Origin: Pelagophyceae sp. CCMP2097
Lineage: Eukaryota; Sar; Pelagophyceae
NCBI GenBank assembly: GCA_026770575.1
Contig: MU657206.1
Location: 237,255 to 301,254, forward strand
Direction: 5' to 3'
DNA: 64,000 nt
Below, one piece after another: positions 10,680 to 21,313 of the stretch. Each line of letters opens with the position of its first letter. The stretch's first letter is position 1. A program made the position numbers and the translations under genes. The notes beneath the pieces are model-generated. The model was not told the origin of the DNA and did no database searches. It saw nothing but the letters and a program-made list of their open reading frames with translations.

Positions 10680-12118
10680 TCAGATCGTCTCTTGCTGCGG
10701 TTCCTCGCCGAGGGGCGGGAGGACGGTCACGGCGACGAGGAGCGGCACTGCGAATATGAGCGCGGCGGCGGCGGCGGACTGGGGCGTCGTCAAAAAGTCC
10801 TGGGCCGGCAGCGAGCCGTACTTGACAGCCAACGCGCCGACGAGCGACACGGCGGCGAGCTCGGCGGCGACGAGCGGCGCCGGCTGCATGTCGCTGACGG
10901 TGTTCAACATTCCTGCGTCGAACGGGGCCGACGCCTCGTCGTTTCCGCCGGGCAGCGCGCCTTTGAGCGTCCAGCCGTTGGAGACGGCGAGGCGGTACGC
11001 CGCGTAAGCCAGCGTCGTGTTGCCGAGCGCCGTGCAGCCCGCTTGTAAAGTCACGATCCACGCCATGGCCGCCTGGTTGTAGAAGAGGTGGTAGGTACAG
11101 GCGCAGACGCCCGAGGCGTGCGAGGGCAGCATGCCCCAGGCAAAGCCCTTCCACTTGTCGTTGCCCGTGGCCTCCGCGTATTGCCGCGCCAGCGCCATGG
11201 CCAAAACAAACTCGCAGACGGACGAGACGTGCACGGCCCACGTCGCCACGCTCAGCGCGTTCTCCGGCTCGCCCGCCGTGCCAAACAAGTTCGCGCCGCC
11301 GAGGAACGCGTCGTGCGCCCCGAGGTGCAGCACCGGGATGCCCGCCGCCACGAGCGCCACCACCGCGACGGCCATGAAGCCTAAAAGGGTGCCGGGGTGA
11401 AACCTCTGGCGCGCAGGGGCCTTTGATGCGCACCTGATACGTAGCGCGCGGCGGGGAGGTCCGCGGCCTTGGTGTCACCCTTGAGCGCGGAGCGGAAGCC
11501 GATGAGGAGGAGCACGTTTGTCACGGTCAACAGCGACTCTGCGCCACCGTGGAGCCAGTCCGCGTCGGCCAAGGAGCACCCCCAATTCGCCTTGGAGATG
11601 AGGCCCGTCGGGATCGTCGCCGCCACGAAAAGCAAGAGGTACGCAAAGCCGAACTTGACGAGGGGCGGCGTCTGGTTCTTCTCGTAGCCCAAAAAGTAGA
11701 GAAACGCCTGAATCGGACCCTCGAGGTGCGCCGCGGCATCGGCGACGCACGAGGTACGGCGGCAGCGAGCCCATGAAGAACTTGCCGGCGAGGTTGCCGC
11801 CCTGGTCGGCAAAGGCGACGAGCGACGTCGTGTCCAGCGCCGCCGGGCCGAGGAGGTGCGCGTGGTCGGCCGCGACCTGCCCTTGCGATCAGACATGTGC
11901 TTTTCGGCGGCGCCTCTCGCCGGCCCGCGCTATAGGCCGGCCGGCAGCTATAGGGCGCCTCTCGAGAGGGGCCGCAATGGGCCGACCTGCGCGAGCTCGG
12001 CGACGGCCTTGGGCGTGGTGCGGCCCGACGACCGCGCGCTCCGCGCCACCGGCGACCGCCGCGCCACCAGCGCGGCGGCCGGGCCGAGCAGCGCAACCAG
12101 CGCGGCGGCGGCGCGCAT
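10680..12118 (-). CDS. DUF3593-DUF2499 fusion membrane protein, probably plastid
   Basis: Four exons (12118-11987, 11876-11751, 11707-11434, 11380-10680) give 410 residues. After a signal-like N-terminus (MRAAAALVALLGPAAALV) and a basic Ser/Arg stretch, exons 2-3 resemble DUF3593 (FYFLGYEKNQTPPLVKFGF-like segment, then LIGFRSAL). Exon 4 matches DUF2499: ALSVATWAVHVSSVCEFVLA, then WKGFAWGMLPSHASGVCACT. Both domains are known from cyanobacteria and chloroplasts, usually as separate proteins; their function is undefined. Several hydrophobic helices make it an integral membrane protein. The bipartite-looking N-terminus suggests plastid import, but the usual phenylalanine at the cleavage site is absent, so targeting is less certain than for L29. 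Confidence 0.8.
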
Positions 12119-12450
12119 CGTCACAGGTGGCGCGACGGCCGAGTTGACTTCCTCGAGTTGGGGAAACCTTTGATCGGCTCGCTGAAGTTGGCGACGATGC
12201 AACTCCCCCAAACGGGCCGCGGCCCGGGCGGGTGCTAAGAAGACATGCGTTACACTTGACATGAGGGCCTCCACGAGGCACTCCACTTTCCGGTTATTTG
12301 GAGGGGCTTCCACCGCAAAGGCACGGCGGCGCCACGACCCGTGTCGTGCCTGCCGCGTGGCCCCGCCCTCCGCTGCGTACGCTCGGCCTCGACGCACGCC
12401 GAGGACGAGCCCGCCAATCGCCTTTTTCGTCGCCAGCGAGGCGCCGCCGC

Positions 12451-12755
12451 TCAGCACGTGCACCGGTCGCGCATCGAGTAGTTCATCATACCCATGAGCA
12501 TGAGCACGAGCATGACGAAGCCCAGGTTCGTGTCTAAGCGCGGGGGGAGCGGTGCGCGCCGTCGCGGCCGCAAAGGCCGACGATTTTCGGCGGGGCTCGA
12601 GTCTCCCGAAAAAATTAGGCTCGCACTCCCCCCATCGGCGGGCGCGGTCTCCCGAGGTTCTTACCTCCCATGATGTCCATCGTCGGCTCAGCGATTTCGG
12701 CGCTCGGCGCCGCCGAGTCTGGTGTGCAGTTCGGGGCGTCGTCGGAATCGTCCAT
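12451..12755 (-). CDS. 57-residue single-pass membrane microprotein
   Basis: Two exons, 12755-12665 and 12533-12451, with a good donor (G/GTAAGA) and acceptor (CGCTTAG), joined in phase 1. The product has an acidic, Ser/Pro-containing head (MDDSDDAPNCTPDS), one methionine-rich hydrophobic segment (LGFVMLVLMLMGMMNYSM) and a short tail ending DRCTC. No homologue recognised. The case rests on splice quality, coding sense on both sides and a clear membrane helix. It could equally be the C-terminal part of a longer transcript. Confidence 0.45.
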
Positions 12756-13225
12756 CTCCCTAAGATTCGTGCTGTAAAGATCCGGGGCGGTGCACCTAAA
12801 AGTCTCGGCGACGGGCCGTCTGCCCGCGCGGGGGGGAGCCCACGAGACAGGCGGACTCTAGCGAGCCGCCCGCCTAGCACACGCACTCACTTCGAACTCA
12901 CTCTTCCTTCTTGATGAGCGGGGGAGCTTCAAAGTACAAATTTTCGCTAAAACGAAACGAAACGAAGGCAATTGAACGAAGGCAAGAATTCTAGAATCTC
13001 AGGAGGACCCTTTGCTGTAGAAGGACTTGGCAGGGCTCGCGGCGCAGACCTCTTCGCACCCTGCACGGGGTGCGGCGCTGTCGCTGTGCGGCGCGTGGCG
13101 TTAGACGCGTATAGGCCCAAGGCGCTGAGGGCCCGCAAAGAAGTGCACTGTCGCCGCCCCCCGACACACCTGTGATCCGGGCACTGGGCTCTCCAAAAGT
13201 CGCGTTACCGTCGCGGCGGCGGCGG
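12756..13225. other. intergenic, no gene seen
   Basis: Between the microprotein start and the ankyrin gene stop. Lower GC near 12920-13000 with a short repeat of aacgaa units (aaaacgaaacgaaacgaagg). No coding region that can be supported. Confidence 0.5.
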
Positions 13226-13995
13226 TCACGACACGGCGCATGTTTTCGCGCTTCCCGAGCCGCTCTTGCGGAGCATCTTGCGGAGCTCTGGGCTGGCGTG
13301 GCCGCCCAAGACGTCCGACGGCGACTTCTTGGCGTTGTTCCGCCGGTGCGCGGCTTCCGGCGCCGCGTCGAGTAGGAGCTGCAGCATGGCGCGCGCGTCG
13401 CCGAGCGCGACGGCGTTGTCGCGGAGCGTCGCGCAGAAAAGGTGCAGCGGCGTGCTCCCAGAGTCCTCCGCGGCGCCGGCCGGCGCGTGCGCGCCGAGGA
13501 GCACCTCGAGCAGCGCCTGCGCGGCAGCGTCGGGCAGCGCCCGGCGCGGGGGCGGCGGCGGGACGGGCTTACCGGCGTGATTTTCTCGTTGGCGCAGAGA
13601 ACGTGGAGGGGCGTGCGGTTCAGCGCGTCCGCGTGCCTGACCGCGTCCGGGTGCGCGGCCACGAGCGCGCTTAAAAGCTGCGGCGTCACCACCGCATTGG
13701 CGGCGAGGCGGTGCAGCGGCGTCCGCTCGGCGACGTCTAGCTGCGCGGCCACGTCGGGCGCGCGCGCGAGCCACGCCGCCAGAGCGCTCTCTGTGACCGA
13801 CGATGCCGAGCAAAGGTCGAAGAGGTCGGCCTCGCGGTCGTCGAGGGACGAGTCGCTCTTCTTCAGCTGCATCTGCCGCGCCGCCGCCGTCGCCGACGCC
13901 GACAGCAGCAGCGGCTGCGCATGGAACCCGGACCTCGCGGCGCGGTCTTGGTCGCGCGACAACTGCGTCGCGTGCTGGATAATCGCCAGCGTCAT
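13226..13995 (-). CDS. ankyrin-repeat protein
   Basis: Two exons (13995-13573, 13516-13226) joined in phase 0 give 237 residues. At least three ankyrin units are visible through their TPLH signatures: RTPLHRLAANAVVTPQLL, RTPLHVLCANEKI and STPLHLFCATLRDN, each followed by a helix pair, ending with a capping unit (KKSPSDVLGGHASPELRKML). The first 70 residues are not repetitive. Ankyrin stacks bind other proteins; the partner is unknown. The ATG at 13995 is used because upstream sequence in this frame offers no better start. The intron (13517-13572) is 56 nt and GC-rich. Confidence 0.8.
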
Positions 13996-14430
13996 GACGC
14001 AACTGGAGCGCCGCGCGTCCCCCGAATTCTACAGGAGGCTCCACGCGGCGGTCTCCGCGGGAGACGCCCGACCCACCTGATGAGCAAAGGTCTCAAGCAC
14101 TGGCCCACAGAGCTAGAGCTTGCCCACAGAAATAACCCCCTCGTGTGAAGCTCTACAGGACCTAGATCTAGGTACCTCGGTTAACCGTACGCCATGATCT
14201 AATCTAAAGTTTTAACGCCACAGCGCGCCGCAGCGCGCCGGTGTTACAGGGTCACTGCGGTTGCGTTGCGGGGCGAAACCCTTTCGCCGTCCGCCAACAT
14301 TTAATATTGGACAATGTTGCTCCGGCTCGGGCTCGGTGCAACGGCCTCGTCTCAGAACAACGCGCATCCGTGCAGAACAATGGCCAGACAAAGCACCCCG
14401 CTCGAGCGCGCGAAATGGCGACCGCGCGTG
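13996..14430. other. intergenic, no gene seen
   Basis: Separates the ankyrin gene (transcribed leftward) from the stop of the DedA-like gene. Slightly AT-richer than the flanks (around 14140-14220 and 14290-14320). No open frame with coding character. Confidence 0.5.
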
Positions 14431-15231
14431 TTAGTCTCTGTACTCGTCGAGCGTCGCGGCGACGCTCCGCGCGGCGGCGGCGGTGCCCGCAGCGAGCGCG
14501 CCAAATCCGACGACGGCAGCGGCGACGGCGTACTCGCGCGGCACCTTGGTCGCGCCGCTGCCGAGGCTCGCGGCGACGCGCGTGGAGAGCACGATGGCGA
14601 GCGTGCCGGGCAGGTAGCCGAGGATGGTGGCGGCGACGTAGTCTGGGAATCGCGCGCTCGACGCGCCGTAGACGTAGTTAATGAAAGGCGGAAACGGGAT
14701 GAGTCTGAGCAGCAACATGATGCGGAAGCCGTGCGCGGCGACGGCGCGGTCGATGGCGCGGAGCCGCGCGTCGCTGGCGAGCTTGCGCGCCACGGCGGGC
14801 CGCAGCTTCGTCCGACCGATGTAAAACGCAATAATCGCAGAGGTGACGGCGCTACCCAGCACAAGGGCGACGGCCAAGGCCGGGGGGAAGAGCGTGCCCG
14901 AGGCCAAAGCGAGCGCGGTTGAGGGCATGCCGCTCGTCTCGACGGCCAGATATATAGCAACAAAGCCCAGCGCGCCGTAGGGCCCCGACGAGAGGCGCGT
15001 CGCCGTCGCCACCAACTGCGCGCCGACGCCGCCGCCGCGCAGGCCCAGCGCCGCAAACCGGAGGCCCGGCGCCGCCGTCAGTTTATGCAGCCGCGCCGGC
15101 CGCGCGCCTCGCGCCGCCCCGCCGCCGCCGGCGAAGCCCCCGCGGCCGACAGCACCCAGCTGCCGCCGCGGGCCGCGCACCGCCTCCGCGCCCAACAGGG
15201 CCGCCGCGAGGAGAACACAGCGGCGCAGCAT
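14431..15231 (-). CDS. SNARE-associated/DedA (VTT-domain) membrane protein
   Basis: A single-exon gene of 266 residues starting at the ATG at 15231, which gives a signal-like N-terminus (MLRRCVLLAAALLGAEAV); the frame stays open upstream but without merit. The core has the VTT/TVP38-TMEM64 pattern: VETSGMPSTALALASGTLF with the glycine-rich re-entrant loop, then IIAFYIGR, and FRIMLLLRLIPFPPFINYVYG, where the family's R-x-x-P-x-x-x-x-N-Y motif lies. Hydrophobic helices follow to the C-terminus. Relatives act in lipid scrambling or transport of ions in ER, Golgi or plastid membranes. The Arg/Gly-rich stretch after the signal may be a plastid transit sequence. Confidence 0.82.
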   Translation of the reverse strand: MLRRCVLLAAALLGAEAVRGPRRQLGAVGRGGFAGGGGAARGARPARLHKLTAAPGLRFAALGLRGGGVGAQLVATATRLSSGPYGALGFVAIYLAVETSGMPSTALALASGTLFPPALAVALVLGSAVTSAIIAFYIGRTKLRPAVARKLASDARLRAIDRAVAAHGFRIMLLLRLIPFPPFINYVYGASSARFPDYVAATILGYLPGTLAIVLSTRVAASLGSGATKVPREYAVAAAVVGFGALAAGTAAAARSVAATLDEYRD

Positions 15232-15501
15232 CCCACGACGTCGCAACGTTAACCGTAGAGTCGAGTATTCCCAGGGTACCCTTTCTATACCATGGGTATG
15301 GGAAACCCGTCTAGGAATATATTTTCGTGACAGTTCCGAGTCACATGACACTACGTTCGAACATCACGGGATGGAAAAAATAGAGCTATAATTGCAACAC
15401 TCGTGCGTTGTGGCTCTCGGAAGGCACGGCGGTGCTTGCTGTCGGGTGGCGCGGTCCTCTCGGCCTCCGCGGCGGTGGCCTATAGGCCCGGGCCCGGGCC
15501 C

Positions 15502-17938
15502 ATGGAGTATCCGCCGAGGGCGCAGGCTCTCTCTCGGCCGCCGCCGCGGCTAAACATCCAGGTGCACTTCCCCGCCCGGAGCCCGCGGCTCCTCCGCGCG
15601 GCGAACGTCCGCCGCGGATGCGCGGCCGTTTCGCGTGTTACAAAATTCATGATAGGTGCGGTTGAAGGGCGACGAATGGCGTGAATTTTCGAGTCAATCC
15701 GACGCCGCGCGGTGCGTGACTCCCGGACCCGGGCGCGCGGGAGCCGCCGGCGGGACGCCCGTCGCCCCGTCGCGGACGCCCGTCGCGTCCTTTGGAGACG
15801 CGGGGGCTTGTTGGAGGCGCACTTTTGCGCGCGGCGGGGGCGGACTCGCGCGGCTCAGGTACTACAACATCTCGCAAGCGCACTTCTCGCTGCTCCTGCA
15901 CGGCAAGAGCTCGTCGGAGATGATGCAGCTCTTCGAGGTGAAGCGGCCCGACCCCGCGGCGCGCGGCGCCGCGCGCGGGGCCGCGGCGCGCGGCGCCGCG
16001 CCGTGGCCGCCCCTCGTCACGCCGCCCGAGCTGGCGCGGTACGCGGACTGGCGCGGCGACGCGGCGGCCGACCGGAAGCGGCCCGCGCCGGCCGCCGGCG
16101 ACGCAGACGACGTCGCCGTGCGAGGCCCGCGCCAGAGGCACGACAGGCCCCCCGTGGCCCGCGCGCCCGCGGCACCCGCGCCCCACGCGGCGCCCGCGGC
16201 GCCCGCGGCGCCCGCGGCGGCTGACGGCGCGGCTGTCTGCGCGCGCCCACGGGTGGACCGGCCGCGGCCGCGACAGTCGCGCGACGGGCGCGCGCCCGCG
16301 GAGAAGGCGATCTCTGCGTTCCACCCTTGGTCCAATTTCTACAACGAAACGCACTTCTCAAAGGAAGTCTCCGCGCCGCGCCGCCGCGGCGCCGGCGCCT
16401 GGCCCGACGCCCACGGCGGCGCCGCCTCGCCGCGGAGGGCCAAGCACCGCAGCCGCGCCGCGGACGCCGGCGCGCAGCTGGCCGTCTCCGTCTGGCTCAC
16501 GAGCGCCCCCGACTCGGCCACTGGGGGCGAGGCGCCGCCGGAGGACCGTGCGAGCAAAACCCCCGACGACGAGCCGAGCCGCAGTTCAGCGGCGCGGCTC
16601 GCCTCGCCGGCACTTGACGGCGCGCAGCTGGCCGTCTCCGCCTGGCTCACGCGCACCCCCGACGCGACCGCCGGGGGCGAGGCGCCGCCGGAGGACCGTC
16701 CGGCCCAAGACCCCGACGAAGTGCCGTGCCGCAGCTCGGCGGCGCGACCCGCCTCGTCGCCACCAGCGCGTGAGATGCCTCGGACGGAGGCCACTCGGCA
16801 GCTCGTCGTCTCCGCCTGGCTCACGCGGGTCCCAGACACGGCCACCGGGGGCGAGGCGCCGCCGGAGGACCGTGCGGCCCAAGCCCCCGACGAAGAGCCG
16901 TGCCGCAGCTCGGCGGCGCGACCCGCCTCGTCGCCACCAGCGGGTGAGATGCCTCGGACGGAGGCCACTCGGCAGCTCGTCGTCTCCGCCTGGCTCACGC
17001 GGGTCCCAGACACGGCCACCGGGGGCGAGGCGCCGCCGGAGGACCGTGCGGCTAAAGCCCCTGACGACGAGCCGCGCCACCAAAGCCCCCACAGTCCGGC
17101 GGCGCGGCCCACCTCGCCGCCTCCGGCGCGCGAGGTGCCTCAGACGGAGGCTCCTCGGCGGCAAAGGGCGCCGCGCGCACGGCCGCCGATGCCGCTCCAA
17201 GCCGAGGCGACTTCGCCCACGACCGCGAGCTCGCGACGCGGGCGCTCGGCGACCAGCGAGGCGACTGCGGCTGTTCCCGCTCCCGCTCCCGCTCCCGCTG
17301 CCGCGGCTGCCGCACCGAAACGCAAGCGGGCGCCCCGCAAGAAGCCGCCGCCGCGGGCCATCGAACCGGAGGCTGCCGACCTCTTCATGCCCGTGCCCTC
17401 GTTTCGTGGACGCGCGTGCGCGCTGATGATGCCCGGACCGATGTGCGCTTCATCGCGCGGGTCCTCGTGGGCCGGCGCCGCCGTCGACGCGCCGCCGCGC
17501 TGTGCGTCGCCGGTGTTCTTCGCCATGCCGCCGCCAGCGCTGGCGGAGCGACCGCCGTCGGAGCGCGCGCCGGCGCGGCCGGCGCTGGCGCCGGCGCCGT
17601 GGCCGGCGCCGCCCTCGATGGCGCCGCCGGCGCTAGCCCCGCTCGTGGCGGCGCTGGCGGCGCAGCACTACCACCGGTCGCTGGCGCAGTGGGCGTCGAT
17701 GCAGTGCTTCTACGGCGCGGGCCCGCCACCGAACGCGCCGATGCCGGCGTCGTGCTACGCGCCCGCGCTGCTGCAGCCCGCGTCTTCCTGCTACGACGCC
17801 ATGCGGTGGTACGCCGCCGCGCCCCGCGACACCCGCGCCGCGGCGCCGCCCGCGCAGTACGCTACCGCGCCTAACGGCTGGTGGCCGCGCGCGCCCGCGG
17901 CGAACGCGGGCCCGCAGCCGCCCGGCCGAATGCTTTAG
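15502..17938 (+). CDS. large disordered protein with N-terminal NUMOD1/HTH-like motif and internal repeats
   Basis: Three exons (15502-15561, 15656-15711, 15859-17938) join to 731 residues; the exon-2 frame starts with GTG after ATAG, so it is not a start. Splicing creates GDEWREFSSQSDAARYYN followed by ISQAHFSLLLHGKSS, which resembles the NUMOD1/IENR helix-turn-helix found next to homing-nuclease domains and in algal proteins. No nuclease follows. From about 16480 to 17080 there are four tandem repeats of about 50-55 residues, each built on a VS-x-WLT core followed by an acidic GGEAPPEDR stretch and a Ser/Ala tail. The remainder is Pro/Ala-rich, with a basic KRKRAPRKKPP patch that could be a nuclear signal. 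Possibly a DNA-binding regulator; low certainty. Confidence 0.6.
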
Positions 17939-18163
17939 TTGATATTGTGTCCAAACTCCGCCTCGAGGACTGAGCCAGGCGGCTGCCTACGGACCGCGAC
18001 GGCGGCGACGCACGGAGCGGGAACGCTCGTGCAGCCATCTCGATAGTGCGCCCTCGACGAAGGGTTAAAGAAGGGTCCTCGGCGGTTCTCGTATCCGACG
18101 CGGAAATCGGCGAAAAGTGAGATTTTCTTAGGTCGCCGAAGCTCTCCACGGGGGCCGTGCGCG

Positions 18164-20233
18164 ATGATGCGCCGGGTCTGGGGCCTGCAGCACCGGATAC
18201 GACGGCGGCCGGCCTGGCGCCCGGCGTCGTCGGCGGCGAACAAGAAGAAGGACGATGGCGAGCGTGTCAAGCTCCCCGTCCCTAGCGAGTACACCCGACC
18301 CTCCAACTTCGGCCAGGGACTCGCCGCGAGCCTGCGCCTCGTCGTGACGGGCGTGGCCTCGGGCGCCGGCGCGCACACCCCGGCGTCTTGTTTGGCAGAC
18401 GAGGCGCGCCGTCGACGCGCGCGCGCAGGTTGGTCGCGGCCCCCATCCTCGGCGCCAAGCAGGGCGGCGCCGGCGGCTTCGTCGTCGGCATCGGCATCGG
18501 CCTCGTCGCCGCCGTGCGTCGCCGGCCCCGCGCCGCTGCGCCCCGCGAGGGCCCTGCCGGCACGCGCGACGACGCAGGTGGCGCTGCCCGCGAACGGTGT
18601 GCTGCGGGGCGTCGCGGCGCTCGCCGTGGGCGCGGCGAGCACGCCCGGCGCGGTGCGCGCCTCGCGTGCGGGCCAGGAGTGGGACGCGGTACTGGGCCAG
18701 TGGGTCGACTACGACTTGGACCGAGAACGGCAACGCTTCTGTACCGACGATGCCGAATCTCTCCTCAAGCAGCACATCCTAGAGCGCAAAGAGGAGGCCA
18801 AGGAGATGCTCAAGAAGCTCGCGGACGACGACGACGACGACGAAGACGACGACGACGACGACGACGACGGCCCCAAGAAGAGCAAGGCTGCTCCGGCCAA
18901 GGAGAAAGTGAAGGACATGGCTTTGTACGACTCGCTGGGCGTGGCGCCGGACGCGGCCGAGGGCGCGATTAAAAAGGCGTACTACAAGGCTGCGCTGAGC
19001 TGCCACCCGGACAAGCATCCGGGCGACTTGAAGGCCAAAGAGGCGTTCCAGAAGATTTCTACAGCTTATGCGGTCCTTTCGGACCCGGTTGCGCGGCAGC
19101 GCTACGACAGCAAGGGCTCAGTGGACCCGGCCAAGGCGGGGCCGGGCACTTCGCAGTTTTACGCCATGGTCTTTGGTTCGGACGCGTTCGTGAGATACGT
19201 CGGCGAACTCCGAATCGCAAGTATGTTCCAAAAAGCCGCCGCCGGCGACGACGGCGACGACGACGACGAACCGGACACCGCAGAGGCCGAGTTCCGCCAG
19301 GCGAAGCGAGCGGTGACCCTCGCGACGACGCTGCGCGACGACTTGGAACCTTTCTTAAAGGGCGAAATGGACGCCGCCGCGCTGGCGCAGCGCAGCCGCG
19401 CCGTCGCCGACGCGCTGGCCTCGACGTCCCTCGGCGCGACGCTCGTCCGCGTCATCGCGCACGTCTACAAGGCCAGCGCGGCGCGCCATTCGCCGGGCGC
19501 CGGGGCCGCCGTCCAAAAGGCGCGCGACTTCACCCACCTCATGGGCACGAGACTAGAGGCCTTGGTCGCAGGCGCCGCCTCCGTCGGCGCTGCGCACCGC
19601 ATGCGGCGCGCCGTCGGCAGCGAGGCCGCCGCCGCCGCCGCAGACGACGGCGTACCGCTGTCAAAGGCCGTTTGCTTGGTGGTAACCGACGCCGGCGGCG
19701 ACTGGGCCTGCCGCGCCTTCGCGCGAAAGCCCGACGCCGAGGCGCACTTCAAGCAGCTGCCCTACACGCGCGCCGCCGTCCTCTTTTCCCGCGCGCCCGC
19801 GGCGGGCCGGCGCGCGGCCGGCGAGTGGAAAGCAGAGCGGCGATACGGCATCGGCTATGCGACGCGTGCCCTCGTCGACGCCGTCGCGGCGGCGCCCGGC
19901 GACGCGACGACGCGCGGCCTGAACACGCGGCGCCTCAAGGCCATTCAGGGCGAGATGGTCGGGTCTGTCTTCGCGGTGGGGTGGCGCATGTCCGTCGTCG
20001 ACGTCGAGGCGACGCTGGGCAGCGCCATCTCCAAGCTCTTCCGCGACGCCGGCCGCGACGCGTCGAAGCGGCAGAGGCTCGGGGAGGGCCTCGCCGTCGT
20101 CGGCGACGCGTTCCTGAAAGCGGCGGACGCATCAAAACACGAAGCGTCCGTCCTCGAGCAGCTCCTCGCGCACGAGTTCGGCAAGATGGAGCAGCAGGGC
20201 GCCAAGAAAGGCGCCAAGGGGCGCCCGCGGTGA
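18164..20233 (+). CDS. DnaJ protein with X-domain and membrane-active N-terminal region
   Basis: Exons 18164-18384, 18429-18513 and 18578-20233 give 653 residues. The N-terminal part contains alternating Gly/Ala/Val segments (LVAAPILGAKQGGAGGFVVG, VLRGVAALAVGAASTPGAV) restored only when both introns are removed; such segments precede J domains in related algal and plant proteins. An unusually long Asp/Glu run (around 18825-18870) separates this from the J domain, LYDSLGVAPDAAEGAIKKAY with the HPD triad in SCHPDKHPGD. The remaining 350 residues match the DnaJ X-domain. J domains stimulate Hsp70 ATPase. The start codon and the first donor (GTCTTG) are the least certain points. Confidence 0.85.
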   Translation: MMRRVWGLQHRIRRRPAWRPASSAANKKKDDGERVKLPVPSEYTRPSNFGQGLAASLRLVVTGVASGAGAHTPASCLADEARRRRARAGWSRPPSSAPSRAAPAASSSASASASSPPCVAGPAPLRPARALPARATTQVALPANGVLRGVAALAVGAASTPGAVRASRAGQEWDAVLGQWVDYDLDRERQRFCTDDAESLLKQHILERKEEAKEMLKKLADDDDDDEDDDDDDDDGPKKSKAAPAKEKVKDMALYDSLGVAPDAAEGAIKKAYYKAALSCHPDKHPGDLKAKEAFQKISTAYAVLSDPVARQRYDSKGSVDPAKAGPGTSQFYAMVFGSDAFVRYVGELRIASMFQKAAAGDDGDDDDEPDTAEAEFRQAKRAVTLATTLRDDLEPFLKGEMDAAALAQRSRAVADALASTSLGATLVRVIAHVYKASAARHSPGAGAAVQKARDFTHLMGTRLEALVAGAASVGAAHRMRRAVGSEAAAAAADDGVPLSKAVCLVVTDAGGDWACRAFARKPDAEAHFKQLPYTRAAVLFSRAPAAGRRAAGEWKAERRYGIGYATRALVDAVAAAPGDATTRGLNTRRLKAIQGEMVGSVFAVGWRMSVVDVEATLGSAISKLFRDAGRDASKRQRLGEGLAVVGDAFLKAADASKHEASVLEQLLAHEFGKMEQQGAKKGAKGRPR

Positions 20234-20503
20234 CCGGCGCGAGCGGCGCGCCCTCTCGGAACCGCCGCCGTTTTGAAGCCGTAACCAACATGTATCGTAC
20301 CGACGCGGGCCAAGACATCGAAAGCGGGGACCGCCGCGATGCAGCGGAAACGGGCGGACTCTGTGGCTCGCGCTTGGGATCAAGATCCGGGCCCATCGAT
20401 CCGGGCGAGAGACGCACGTTCCAAGAATCCAAAAGACAGCAAAAATTGCAGGACCCTTCTTCGACTCGGCTTCAGTGGAGGGCTCCGGGTCAAAGCTCTG
20501 ACC

Positions 20504-21313
20504 ATGTCCAAGGTGATGGTGCTCGTCGCGCTCGCGGTGGCGGCGACCCACCGCGCCGGGCTCCTCACAGTCGCCGGCGCGTCGATGGCGGTCCTCGCCT
20601 CGCTCGAGGGGGCGGCTGCGCACGGGCCCGTAGACGACGCCCCCCCCGCGGCGGCGGCGCGCTCCCGCATTAGAACGCGGGCCGCGGCGGCGACCGACGC
20701 CGGGCACCGCGCGACGCAGACCGACGGCAACCGCATCTTGCAGGGCGGGGACGACGGCTCGCGCGACGACGGCGTTATCAGCGGCATCCCCGTCACCCCG
20801 GATCCCATCGACCTGCCTCCAGGGGACGGCGTCGGGGATACCGCGCCGACTGCCGTGCCGACGCTGCTCCCGACGGCCGTCCCGACGCCGCTGCCGGCGG
20901 CGCCGACATCGGCCCCGACGTCGGGGCCGACAGCTGCCCCGACGACGGCGCCGACGTCGGCCCCGACGGCGGCGCCGACTGCCGCCCCGACGGCAGCGCC
21001 GACTGAGGGCTGCGCGGACAGCGCGTCGTGGTCCAAGAGGAAGGCGCCGTCCAAGGACTGCGCCTGGGTCGGCGTCAAGGCGGCGAAACGCTGCCAACGC
21101 AAGAGCGCCGATGGCGAGCGCGCGGACGAGGCGTGTCTTTCGAGCTGCGGCGGCTGCGGCGACTGCCGCAACTCGGAGACGTGGCACAAGAAGAACGCGC
21201 CGCGCAAGTCGTGCGCCTGGGTCGAGAAGAAGCCCGTTTCGCGCTGCTCGGCCAAGGACGAAACGCAGGTGCGCGCGAGCGACGAGTGCGCCGCCGCCTG
21301 CGGCGCCTGCTGA
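20504..21313 (+). CDS. secreted or anchored Pro/Thr-rich protein with two cysteine repeats
   Basis: Starts at ATG 20504, giving 269 residues with a hydrophobic N-terminus (MVLVALAVAATHRAG). A long stalk of TSAPTxAPT units (about 20840-21005) is probably O-glycosylated. Two C-terminal modules share the pattern W-x-K-(K/R)-x-A-P-x-K-x-C-A-W-V, then R-C and a closing C-x-x-C-x-x-C or C-G-A-C. This cysteine module is recurrent in stramenopile secreted proteins. Function unknown; cell-surface or extracellular-matrix role is likely. The frame is open upstream of 20504, but the earlier residues are charged and carry no signal. Confidence 0.75.
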   Translation: MSKVMVLVALAVAATHRAGLLTVAGASMAVLASLEGAAAHGPVDDAPPAAAARSRIRTRAAAATDAGHRATQTDGNRILQGGDDGSRDDGVISGIPVTPDPIDLPPGDGVGDTAPTAVPTLLPTAVPTPLPAAPTSAPTSGPTAAPTTAPTSAPTAAPTAAPTAAPTEGCADSASWSKRKAPSKDCAWVGVKAAKRCQRKSADGERADEACLSSCGGCGDCRNSETWHKKNAPRKSCAWVEKKPVSRCSAKDETQVRASDECAAACGAC

